Under the pieces are notes generated by a model. It was not told the origin of the DNA. It saw only the letters and a list, made by a program, of their open reading frames with translations, and searched no databases. Shown here one piece after another: positions 44,366-51,414 of a stretch of DNA of 64,000 nt (position 1 is its first letter; each line of letters begins with the position of its first letter). This DNA comes from Gaiellasilicea sp963789355. GTDB taxonomy: Bacteria; Actinomycetota; Thermoleophilia; Gaiellales; Gaiellaceae. Both the position numbers and the translations under genes were made by a program. The stretch spans positions 62,001 to 126,000 of the forward strand of contig CAWBKK010000005.1 in the NCBI GenBank assembly GCA_963789355.1. Direction: 5' to 3'.

Positions 44366-44761
44366 ATGCTCCCTGACGTGACGGAGGTTCCGCGGACGCA
44401 TCCTGAGTTCGTTGACTGGCTCGTAGCCCGCCACCCCGATCTCGCTCCAATCCTGGAGGAGCACCTCTCCGACAACGACGAGTTGCTTGCGCATCTCCTT
44501 TTCGGAGACGTGACTCGATGCGCCGCTGATCTCGCTCGCCGCGCAGCAGCGGAACCGGAAGCCGACGCGCACCTGCGCGGTCTACTCGAAGACCTCGACT
44601 CGGCGCTCCTTGCCGACGGCGAGGACGATCCGGTAGACAATCTCGTCTGGGTCTCCTTCGTGGAAAACGCACAGGGTGTAGCCGGAGACGCCGAAGAACC
44701 GCTACGTGACCGGCTGCGGTCGTTCCCGAACCTCGCTCGCGCCCTTAGCCACTACGAGTAA
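44366..44761 (+). CDS. DUF7674-like acidic protein
   Basis: A 131-residue acidic protein: HPEFVDWLVARHPDLAPILE, SDNDELLAHLLFGDVTR, LEDLDSALLADGEDDPVDNL and LRSFPNLARALSHYE. The pattern fits a family of small cytoplasmic proteins of unknown role often found in accessory regions, sometimes near immunity-type genes. ATG 44366. Last gene before the tRNA-Ala end of the island. Confidence 0.7.
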   Translation: MLPDVTEVPRTHPEFVDWLVARHPDLAPILEEHLSDNDELLAHLLFGDVTRCAADLARRAAAEPEADAHLRGLLEDLDSALLADGEDDPVDNLVWVSFVENAQGVAGDAEEPLRDRLRSFPNLARALSHYE

Positions 44762-44979
44762 GCGCCTCCTCGCTCGCTTGCGCGAGCGTCCTCTCGCCAG
44801 AACCTGCTACTGGCCCGGTTGCTACTTACAGGCGGGGGAATTGGGGTGACCGAGACATGACGCCGTCGGGCCTGGCCGACGCCCGAAGCCTTGTGTCTCG
44901 CCGCAGACGGTGATACCCGCGCGCGGATGCTCTCAACGTCGACTCATCCGCCCACCGTGAGAACAGAGAAGCGCGCGGA

Positions 44980-45002
44980 TTTGACCACACTTTGACCAAG
45001 CC
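44980..45002 (+). repeat. Terminal repeat of island, right copy
   Basis: TTTGACC at 44980-44986 and again at 44991-44997 (period 11), then AAGCC. Matches the left copy at 18 of 23 positions in the same orientation; 67 bp inside the tRNA end. Confidence 0.6.
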
Positions 45003-45040
45003 CGACAACCGCGCGCTGAACCACACAGGCCTGGAAGCAC

Positions 45041-45064
45041 AAAGGCCCTAAATGCAGGGCCTTT
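45041..45064 (-). terminator. Terminator hairpin for tRNA-Ala
   Basis: Perfect 9-bp stem AAAGGCCCT / AGGGCCTTT with a 6-base loop. On the minus strand it starts five bases after the tRNA 3' end and its 3' arm ends in TTT. It lies on the island side of the junction. Confidence 0.75.
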
Positions 45065-45069
45065 GCCGA

Positions 45070-45142
45070 TGGAGCTAGGCGGGCTCGAACCGCCGACCTC
45101 CTGGGTGCGATCCAGGCGCTCTCCCAGCTGAGCTATAGCCCC
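45070..45142 (-). tRNA. tRNA-Ala (anticodon CGC)
   Basis: 73 bases. The cloverleaf folds fully: acceptor GGGGCUA / UAGCUCC with the G3-U70 pair that identifies alanine, D-arm AGCUCAGCUGGGAGAGC, anticodon stem CCUGG / CCAGG with loop AUCGCAC, and T-loop GGUUCGAGCC. Discriminator A73; CCA is not encoded. Its 43-bp 3' part is repeated at 30013-30055. Confidence 0.97.
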
Positions 45143-45161
45143 TCGGCCGGGGATTGTAGCG

Positions 45162-45974
45162 TCAGTTCAGGGCGGCGACCAATGCCTCCAACGTGGTCTG
45201 ATCCCAGCCGTTGATGAAGTCGGCGTGCGTCCCGAAGCGGCCGGATGCCTGAATCGGCCGGCCGTTGTCGGTCGCCGGGTAGAGGAAGATGAGCACGAGG
45301 CTCGGCAGCGCCACCGGGTGCGAACCGGGGCAGCGCCCGCTCGTCGAGTAGGCGAGGTGCCGCTGGTGATTCGCACTGTCGACGTCGCGGCCGTTCCAGC
45401 AGTTCGGGAACGTCGCGCGCAGGTGCAGCGCCCGATCCGACGGGCACCTCAGCACCGAGGCCGAGCGCGGCGCGGCGCCGAACCCGCCACAGGCCCAACC
45501 GACGACGGAGAGCGGCTGCGGTCGCGTCGCCTTCGAGTTGCCGGCGATCATCTTCAGGCCCGGTGGGAAGGCCTGCACTGGCCCGGCCGTCCGCCGCACG
45601 TAGTAGCCGACCCCCACGAGTGGACGCAGCGCGCGTCCACCGTCGAAGAGCGTCGGCACCCAGTACGCGGACGCGTCGCCGATGTCCTCGCAGCTCGTCT
45701 CTCCTCCGAGGAGCGATGCGGGAGTGGTGTCGGCATCGACGGCTCGGTTGCCGATGTAGGTGTGGTTGTGTGACTTGCCGGGCTGCCCGGGCAACGCGAT
45801 CGGATCGTCGTTGTTGAGGTGGCTCACACCGCAGCCGATCACGAAGTAGGGGCCGCCGGGGAAGCGTGCCGGATCAGGGTCGGAGGCAGCGCGCACCGCG
45901 AGGGCCGGCAGCGCCGTCACTCCGGCGAGAAGAAACGCGCCGAGGACGAGCAAGTGTGACGTGCGCAGCTTCAA
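45162..45974 (-). CDS. DUF1996 secreted protein
   Basis: A 270-residue exported protein of the DUF1996 family. Signal peptide: TSHLLVLGAFLLAGVTALPALA. Conserved points include CGVSHLNNDDPIA, PGKSHNHTYIGNR, YWVPTLFDGGRALRP, CSN-free FPNCWNGRDVD and HLAYSTSGRCPGSHPVALP. Members occur in fungi and actinobacteria, are often linked to polysaccharide surfaces, and have no firm activity. First gene beyond the island edge, convergent with nothing; transcribed towards the tRNA. Confidence 0.88.
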   Translation of the reverse strand: MKLRTSHLLVLGAFLLAGVTALPALAVRAASDPDPARFPGGPYFVIGCGVSHLNNDDPIALPGQPGKSHNHTYIGNRAVDADTTPASLLGGETSCEDIGDASAYWVPTLFDGGRALRPLVGVGYYVRRTAGPVQAFPPGLKMIAGNSKATRPQPLSVVGWACGGFGAAPRSASVLRCPSDRALHLRATFPNCWNGRDVDSANHQRHLAYSTSGRCPGSHPVALPSLVLIFLYPATDNGRPIQASGRFGTHADFINGWDQTTLEALVAALN

Positions 45975-46027
45975 CCGCCCTCCGATCAGTCTGCGGCGAT
46001 TGTCACACAGCCGGGATCAAGAACGGG

Positions 46028-47269
46028 TCAAGGCGGCACGGGCTGCAGCGACTCGAGCCGGTCGATCCCGGCCATCTTCGGGAAGAGACGCGGCCAGACG
46101 AGCGCGCAGAGGATCGTCACCGAGCCGCCGATCACGACCGCCGGGACGGCGCCGATCAACGCTGCCGCGGCCCCCGACTCGAAGGCGCCCAGCTCGTTCG
46201 AGGCGCTGATGAAGACCATCTCGACCGCGTTGACGCGGCCGCGGAGCGCGTCCGGAGTCGCGAGCGCGGTGATCATCGAGCGGATGTTCATGCTGATCAT
46301 GTCGACGAAGCCGCCGACCGCGAGCGCCGCGAACGAGAGCGGGAAGGAGTGCGAGAGCCCGAACACGACCATGCTCGCGCCGAAGATCGCGACCACGATC
46401 AGGAGCTTCCGTCCCGCCATCCCCTGCAGCGGTCGGCGGGTCAGCATGATCCCGGCGAGCAGAGCCCCCACCGCCGGGGCGCTGCGGAGCACGCCGAGCC
46501 CGACCGGCCCGACCTCGAGGATGTCGCGTGCGAACAGCGGCAGCAGTGCAACGGCGCCACCGAAGAGCACCGCGACCAGATCGAGCGAGATCGCGCCGAG
46601 CAGCACCGGCGTCCGGCGGACGAATCTCAGCCCTGCCAGCAACGAGCCGAGCCTCGTGCCGACGATCTCCACCGGCCCCTGCTCGACCACGCGCGGCCTG
46701 ATCGGGACTGTCAGCAGCGCCGCCATGAGCATCAGCACCGCCCCGATCGCGTAGACGGCCTCGGGATCGATCGCGAAGATCAGGCCGCCGATCGCCGGCC
46801 CCGTGACGACCGACGCCTGGCTGACGGTGGAGCGAAGTGCGAGCGCACGGGTGAGCAGCCGCAGCGGGACGAGCGTCGGCCACATCGAGCGGATCGCGGG
46901 ATTCCCGAGCGCGGCCGAGGAGCCGCTCGCAAACGAGAGCGCGAGAAACGGCCAGAGCGAGTCCGCGCCGGAGAGGCTGACGAGCAGCAGCAGGATCGTG
47001 ATCGCCGCGTCGATCAGGAGCGAGGCGATGTAGACGAGCTTCCGGGGGAGCCGGTCGGCGATGGCGCCTGCGGGAAGCGCGAACAGGAGCAGGGGCAGGA
47101 ACTCCGCGAGGCCGACCAGCCCGAGGTGCAGTGGGTTCCGCGCGATTTCGTAGACCTGCCAGCCGACCGCGACAAAGACCATCTCGCGCCCGAACCCGTA
47201 CGCGATCGAGGAGCCGAGCAGGCGGGTGTAGTCACGCTCACGCAGGACCGTTGGAAAGCGACGGCGCAT
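46028..47269 (-). CDS. MFS exporter (EntS-like)
   Basis: A 413-residue major facilitator with about 11-12 membrane helices. The N-terminal half has YGFGREMVFVAVGWQVYEIA and, after helix 2, the A-motif variant GAIADRLPRKLVY. The closest pattern is the MFS_3/EntS group, which exports siderophores and drugs, but no siderophore genes are near. The loop LATPDALRGRVNAVEMVFIS is a further family feature. The start ATG lies 31 bp from the divergent dehydrogenase. Confidence 0.85.
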   Translation of the reverse strand: MRRRFPTVLRERDYTRLLGSSIAYGFGREMVFVAVGWQVYEIARNPLHLGLVGLAEFLPLLLFALPAGAIADRLPRKLVYIASLLIDAAITILLLLVSLSGADSLWPFLALSFASGSSAALGNPAIRSMWPTLVPLRLLTRALALRSTVSQASVVTGPAIGGLIFAIDPEAVYAIGAVLMLMAALLTVPIRPRVVEQGPVEIVGTRLGSLLAGLRFVRRTPVLLGAISLDLVAVLFGGAVALLPLFARDILEVGPVGLGVLRSAPAVGALLAGIMLTRRPLQGMAGRKLLIVVAIFGASMVVFGLSHSFPLSFAALAVGGFVDMISMNIRSMITALATPDALRGRVNAVEMVFISASNELGAFESGAAAALIGAVPAVVIGGSVTILCALVWPRLFPKMAGIDRLESLQPVPP

Positions 47270-47300
47270 CGGCCAGCGAGGGTATCCCTACGATGCGACC

Positions 47301-48128
47301 GTGCGTGCGGTCGTGCTCGACGCAGACGGACAGCCCCGCCTTGCCGACGCGCCTGCGCCGTCAGAGCCGATGCGGGTGCTCGCTTGCGGGCTCTGCGGCT
47401 CGGACGTGGAGAAGTTCGGCGCCGCACCGGCGGGAGCCGTGCTCGGGCACGAGGTGGTGGCTCGCCGCGCCGACGGCGCACGCATCGCAGTCATCCATCA
47501 CCTGCCGTGCGGCGAGTGCGAGCGCTGCCTGGCCGGCCACGAGTCGACCTGCGTCTCGTTCGCGGCGCCGACGATCGTCCCCGGAGGCTTTGCGGAGGAG
47601 ATCGAGACCGCAGACGGCGTCGAGCTGCCTGACGACCTCGACGACGCGGTCGGCACCTACCTGGAGCCGCTCGCGTGCGTGCTTCGCGGAGCCGAGCGCG
47701 TCGCGAGCGGTCGCGTGCTCGTCGTCGGCCAGGGCTTCGTCGGCCGGCTCTTCGCCGAGGTTCTGCGGGCGCGCGGCGACGACGTCTTCGTCAGCGATGC
47801 GCGGCCGGAGCGCTCGGGCCGCGAGCCCCACGGTCGGGTCGACGCGGCCGTCCTCTGCGCTCCCGCCGCGCCACTCGCAGCGGTGGCGCCGGGCGGCACC
47901 GTCCTTGTCTTCTCCCCCGCCGCTCCCGTCGACCTCGAGCTCGTCTACCGCAGCGAGCTGACCCTGACCGGCTCCCGGTCGGCGACACCGCGGCACCTGC
48001 GCGAGGCGCTCTCGATCCTGCCCCAACTCGACCTGCCCGAGCCGACCGTGCTCCCGCTCGACCGCTTTGCCGAGGGGCTCGAGAGCTACCGCTCCGGCCG
48101 CGCGCTCAAGGTCGTCTTCGCACCGTGA
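47301..48128 (+). CDS. Zinc-dependent medium-chain dehydrogenase, short form
   Basis: A 275-residue MDR protein, shorter than the usual 340-350. The catalytic zinc site (ACGLCGSDVEK, GHEVVARR) and the structural zinc loop CGECERCLAGHESTC are both complete. The NAD domain starts VLVVGQGFVGRLFAEVLRA, where the glycine pattern GxGxxG reads GQGFVG. The nucleotide domain has a shortened middle. Substrate unknown; polyol or sugar dehydrogenases share the pattern. GTG start; stop overlaps the next MDR gene. Confidence 0.85.
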   Translation: MRAVVLDADGQPRLADAPAPSEPMRVLACGLCGSDVEKFGAAPAGAVLGHEVVARRADGARIAVIHHLPCGECERCLAGHESTCVSFAAPTIVPGGFAEEIETADGVELPDDLDDAVGTYLEPLACVLRGAERVASGRVLVVGQGFVGRLFAEVLRARGDDVFVSDARPERSGREPHGRVDAAVLCAPAAPLAAVAPGGTVLVFSPAAPVDLELVYRSELTLTGSRSATPRHLREALSILPQLDLPEPTVLPLDRFAEGLESYRSGRALKVVFAP

Positions 48129-49039
48129 GAGCGCTGCGGTTCCATGGGCCCGGCGACCTCAGGCTCGAGGAGATACCGCGCCCGGAGCCGGCGCCGGGCG
48201 ACGTGCTCGTGCAGGTCGAGGTCGCGCTCACGGACGGCACCGACCTGAAGACGTTCCGCCGCGGCCATCCCGTCCTGCTGCAGGAGCTGCCGAGCCCGTT
48301 CGGGCACGAGTTCTGCGGATTCGACGTCGCCACTGGGCGGCGCGTCGTCGCCGCCAACTCGGCCGCGGGGGACGAGCGCAGCGGGCCGCTCCGGCTCCTG
48401 AACGGCGCTTACGCGGAGCTCCTGCTCGTGCCCGCCGCAATCGCCGAGGTCAACCTCCACCCCGTCCCGGCCGGGCTCGAGTCCGAGGTCGCGGCGATGG
48501 TGGAACCGCTCGCCTGCTGCCTCCGCGGCGTCGAGCGCGCCGACATCCAGCCCGGAGACCGCGTCGCGATCCTCGGGGCCGGCCCGATCGGCTTGATGTT
48601 GAGCGCCTGCGTCGCGGACGCGGGCGGACGACCCGAGGTCGTCGGCGGCCGGGCTGAGCGCCGCGCGCTGGTGCCGGAGTTCGGCGGCACCACCGGCGAC
48701 GGCGGCGGCGCCGACGTCGTGATCGAAGCGGCGGGAACCGACGGGGCCTGGCAACGCTCGCTCGAGCTCGTCCGTCCGGGCGGCACGGCCCTCTATTTCG
48801 GCGGCCGCGAGACCGGCGCTGCGCTGCGGGTCGACGCGTACCGGCTCCACTACGAGGAGTTGACGCTGCGCGGCTCCTTCCACCATGCGCCGCGCCACGT
48901 GCGCGCGGCGCTCGCGTTCCTCGCGAGCGGCGCGTATCCGTGGCAGCGGCTGATCACGCACCGCGTCCGGCTCGAGGACGTGCCCGCGTTGCTGGCCGAC
49001 CCGCCACGCGACTACCTGAAGGCGGCGGTGGTTCTCTAG
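48125..49039 (+). CDS. Medium-chain dehydrogenase lacking the zinc cysteines
   Basis: A 304-residue MDR paralogue of its upstream neighbour. The cofactor motif is VAILGAGPIGLMLSACV and the tail fits MDRs (YFGGRETGAALRVDAYRLHY, RLEDVPALLADP). The catalytic Cys position reads ALTDGTDLKTF, with Thr instead of Cys; the following GHEFCGFD is kept; the four-Cys structural loop is missing. So classical zinc catalysis is doubtful. The GTG start overlaps the previous stop, so the two proteins may act together, perhaps as a hetero-oligomer. Confidence 0.83.
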   Translation: MRALRFHGPGDLRLEEIPRPEPAPGDVLVQVEVALTDGTDLKTFRRGHPVLLQELPSPFGHEFCGFDVATGRRVVAANSAAGDERSGPLRLLNGAYAELLLVPAAIAEVNLHPVPAGLESEVAAMVEPLACCLRGVERADIQPGDRVAILGAGPIGLMLSACVADAGGRPEVVGGRAERRALVPEFGGTTGDGGGADVVIEAAGTDGAWQRSLELVRPGGTALYFGGRETGAALRVDAYRLHYEELTLRGSFHHAPRHVRAALAFLASGAYPWQRLITHRVRLEDVPALLADPPRDYLKAAVVL

Positions 49040-49215
49040 CGCTTGACGAGCTTGACGACCGTCGCGCCGAGACCGGCTGCGCCGGCGAGCGCCAGCGACG
49101 CGAGGTTGGTGGTCGCGCAGGTGCGGCAGGCGTTGCAGCACACCGCAGCCATCGGCGCGTGCTCGCCGTACTTCCCCGCCGCCTGGACCAGCTTTCCCTG
49201 CCAGACCGCCTTCAT
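49036..49215 (-). CDS. Small Cys-rich protein (59 residues)
   Basis: Reads KAVWQGKLVQAAGKYGEHAP, MAAVCCNACRTCATTNLASL and LALAGAAGLGATVVKLVKR. A compact CCxxCxxC cluster precedes a hydrophobic Gly/Ala-rich helix, so a metal-binding or small membrane-associated protein is possible. ATG 49215 with an intact frame. Convergent with the dehydrogenase, overlapping its stop. Upstream of it, 13 bp away, is the nucS stop on the same strand. Family not recognised. Confidence 0.6.
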   Translation of the reverse strand: MKAVWQGKLVQAAGKYGEHAPMAAVCCNACRTCATTNLASLALAGAAGLGATVVKLVKR

Positions 49216-49228
49216 GCGGGGAATGGTA

Positions 49229-49900
49229 CTAGGCGAAGAGCGTCAGGGCGGGCTCGCGCTCGCCCCGGAGGACGGCGAGGTCGACCTCGACGCAGCCGAT
49301 CCCGCGGGACTCGGCGAGCGTCACCGCCTGCGGCTTGAACGACTGCGCCGCGAGGATGCCGCGGCAGCGCTGCTTGGCGGGGTCGGCGCGGATGAAGCCG
49401 AGGTAGCGCGTCAGCTGCTCGACCGCCTCGATCGTCCCCACGCGCTTGATCTCGACAGCGACCCAGCCGTCGTCGCAGTCGCGGCACATCAGGTCGACCG
49501 GGCCGATCTCGGTCATCCACTCACGCCGGTCGAGCCGCAGCTCGGCCTCGAGCCAGGCCGGTGCGGCTGCGAGCGCCTCCTGCAGATGCTTCTCGACGCC
49601 GTCCTTCTCGAGCCCGGCGACCTCGTCCATCTCGTGCTCCTGGTCGGAGAGCACCTCGGCGATCCGGATCTCGAGCCGGTCTTCGGTCTTTCCGGCCCGC
49701 TTGCGAACGACGATCAGGCCGTCGGACTCCTCGATCACGGTCGGCGGGGTCATCCAGTTGCTCGGGCGGTAGCCGCCGCTGTCGGCATGGACGAGCACGG
49801 AGCCGTCGGATTTCAGCAGCAGCAGGCGAACCGCCTCGGGCAGGAAGGCATCGAGGCGGCCGGTGTAGACGACCTCGCAGCGGGCGACGAGCAGGCGCAT
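49229..49900 (-). CDS. nucS: Mismatch-specific endonuclease NucS/EndoMS
   Basis: A 223-residue nuclease. The N-terminal DNA-binding domain starts RLLVARCEVVYTGRLDAFLP. The C-terminal RecB-like nuclease holds EIGPVDLMCRDCDDGWVAVE followed by IKR, that is the catalytic Asp and Glu-x-Lys, then QLTRYL. The protein ends LTLFA, resembling the short hydrophobic C-terminal beta-clamp motif of actinobacterial NucS. It cuts both strands at mismatches and replaces MutS/MutL in actinobacteria and some archaea. Confidence 0.93.
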   Translation of the reverse strand: MRLLVARCEVVYTGRLDAFLPEAVRLLLLKSDGSVLVHADSGGYRPSNWMTPPTVIEESDGLIVVRKRAGKTEDRLEIRIAEVLSDQEHEMDEVAGLEKDGVEKHLQEALAAAPAWLEAELRLDRREWMTEIGPVDLMCRDCDDGWVAVEIKRVGTIEAVEQLTRYLGFIRADPAKQRCRGILAAQSFKPQAVTLAESRGIGCVEVDLAVLRGEREPALTLFA

Positions 49901-50012
49901 CGGCCGCTCAACCTACTGTCCCTTTCGGACGGTTCGTGTCAGAGACGACTCTGGCACGAGCCTGGCAGGAGTCCGAGCCGAGTCTGACATCGACATGGCC
50001 GCGTTGGACGGG

Positions 50013-50648
50013 TCAGCGGCGGCGGATCAGGGTGACGCCGTCGCGAACGGTCAGCTGGACGGCGACGACGCGATCGTCGGCCGCGAGCTTGTCGTTCAAC
50101 GCCGCGATCAGCTTCGTCGTCTCGTCGGGCGGATCGAGCACACGGCCGCTCCAGAGCGTGTTGTCGATCGCGATCAGCCCACGTTCGGAGAGCCGCGGCA
50201 GCACGGCCTCGAAGTACGGGTCGTAGTTCTCCTTGTCCGCGTCGATGAAGACGAAGTCGAACTCGCCCTCGAGCTTCCCGATCGTCTCGAGCGCCGGGCC
50301 GAGATGGAGCGTGATCTTGTTCCCGTCCGGACTGCGGTCGAAGTAGCGCTGCGCGACCTCGGCGTGCTTCGGCTCGATGTCGAGCGTGTCGATGTGGCCG
50401 TCCGGCGGCAGCGCTGCAGCCATCGAGAGCGCGGAGTAGCCGGTGAACGTGCCGATCTCGAGCACGCGCTTCGCACCCGTACCGGCGACGAGCAGCTCGA
50501 GGAAGCGACCCTCGATCGTCCCGGTGAGCATCTGCGGCGCCGCCATCGTCGCTTTCGTCTCCGCGGCCAACTCGGCGAGCAACGAGTCCGGCGCGGTCGT
50601 GTGCTGCGCCGCGTACTCCTCCACCGGCTCGTCGACGATGAAGCTCAA
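50013..50648 (-). CDS. SAM-dependent O-methyltransferase (caffeoyl-CoA OMT-like)
   Basis: A 211-residue enzyme of the methyltransferase_3 family. Motifs: KRVLEIGTFTGYSALSMAAA (SAM site), HIDTLDIEPKHAE, FDFVFIDADKENYDPYFE (metal-binding Asp) and LIAIDNTLWSGRVLDP (Asp-Asn). Members need a divalent metal and methylate catechol-like hydroxyls. The TTG at 50648 overlaps the stop of the upstream MBL gene and gives the right length; no ATG exists upstream in frame. Confidence 0.9.
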   Translation of the reverse strand: MSFIVDEPVEEYAAQHTTAPDSLLAELAAETKATMAAPQMLTGTIEGRFLELLVAGTGAKRVLEIGTFTGYSALSMAAALPPDGHIDTLDIEPKHAEVAQRYFDRSPDGNKITLHLGPALETIGKLEGEFDFVFIDADKENYDPYFEAVLPRLSERGLIAIDNTLWSGRVLDPPDETTKLIAALNDKLAADDRVVAVQLTVRDGVTLIRRR

Positions 50649-51328
50649 CGCTCCACCCGGGAGCCGCCGATGATCGCCTCGCGGCCGTCGCCGAAGCGCA
50701 CCATCGCCTTGCCCTTGCCGTCGTAGTCGGGTGACCAGACGACGAGTGTCGCGTCGTCGCCGCCGACGCGGACGGCTTCGTCGATCGACGCCGCCTCGCC
50801 GCGCCAATAGCGGACGAACGGGTTCTCCTCCCACTCGCGGCCGATCGTCGTCTCGTCGGTGTGGCCGGGCAGGACGCGCACCTCGTGCGGGAGCGTCATC
50901 AGCACGTCCATCACCGAGCCACGGATCGGAGCAGCGTCGGGGCCGCCCCCGACCGCGTCCTTGAAGAGGATGTCGGCGGTGAAGGCGACGGTCTCGTTCA
51001 CGACGAACGCCAGGTGGTCGGACGCATGCCCCGGAGTCTCGAGTGCCTCGATCGTCAGGCCGCCGGTCTCGAGCGGGCCCTTGACGATCTCGAGCCCGTA
51101 ACGCTCGACGAGCTCGGCGTCGCCGGCGACGTGATCGGCATGCGAGTGGGTCGTGAGCAGGTGCGTGACCTTGAGGCGCTCGCGCTCGACGACCTCGTGG
51201 AGTGGCTCCAGCGGCGCGCCGCTGTCGACGAAGACGGCGGTTCCGCCCGGCTCGTCCGCGAGCAGGTACGCATTGGAGAGCCAGTCGGGATGCATGCTCC
51301 GCTCGATCAGCACGGCGAGACCGTACAC
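50645..51328 (-). CDS. Metallo-beta-lactamase-fold hydrolase (glyoxalase II-like)
   Basis: A 227-residue MBL protein with the complete zinc set: LLTTHSHADHVAGD (HxHxDH), ETPGHASDHLAF, FTADILFKD (bridging Asp) and VLPGHTDET. This matches hydroxyacylglutathione hydrolase-type or persulfide-dioxygenase-like enzymes of about this size. GTG start at 51328. It overlaps the O-methyltransferase gene start, forming a two-gene operon. Confidence 0.87.
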   Translation of the reverse strand: MYGLAVLIERSMHPDWLSNAYLLADEPGGTAVFVDSGAPLEPLHEVVERERLKVTHLLTTHSHADHVAGDAELVERYGLEIVKGPLETGGLTIEALETPGHASDHLAFVVNETVAFTADILFKDAVGGGPDAAPIRGSVMDVLMTLPHEVRVLPGHTDETTIGREWEENPFVRYWRGEAASIDEAVRVGGDDATLVVWSPDYDGKGKAMVRFGDGREAIIGGSRVER

Positions 51329-51414
51329 CGCGAGAAAGGATCACGGCCGCTGTGGCCTCTCTCCCTATGAGGCGCGCGCGCTCGAGTCGAGCCGCACGCG
51401 CCTTGGGCCTCTTC

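Larger units (their letters stand above)
44762..45069. other. Right end of island, no gene
   Basis: About 308 bp with no supported coding frame. It contains the right copy of the TTTGACC pair and the tRNA terminator hairpin. An integrase gene would be expected here next to the intact tRNA but is absent. Confidence 0.6.

Noticed and set aside
30013..45112. Prophage
   Set aside because: No capsid, portal, terminase, tail or lysis genes are recognisable in the segment.
45866..47632. 588-codon plus-strand frame opposite the MFS gene
   Set aside because: Highly charged Arg/Asp/Glu composition typical of antisense to membrane helices; the MFS protein is clear on the other strand.
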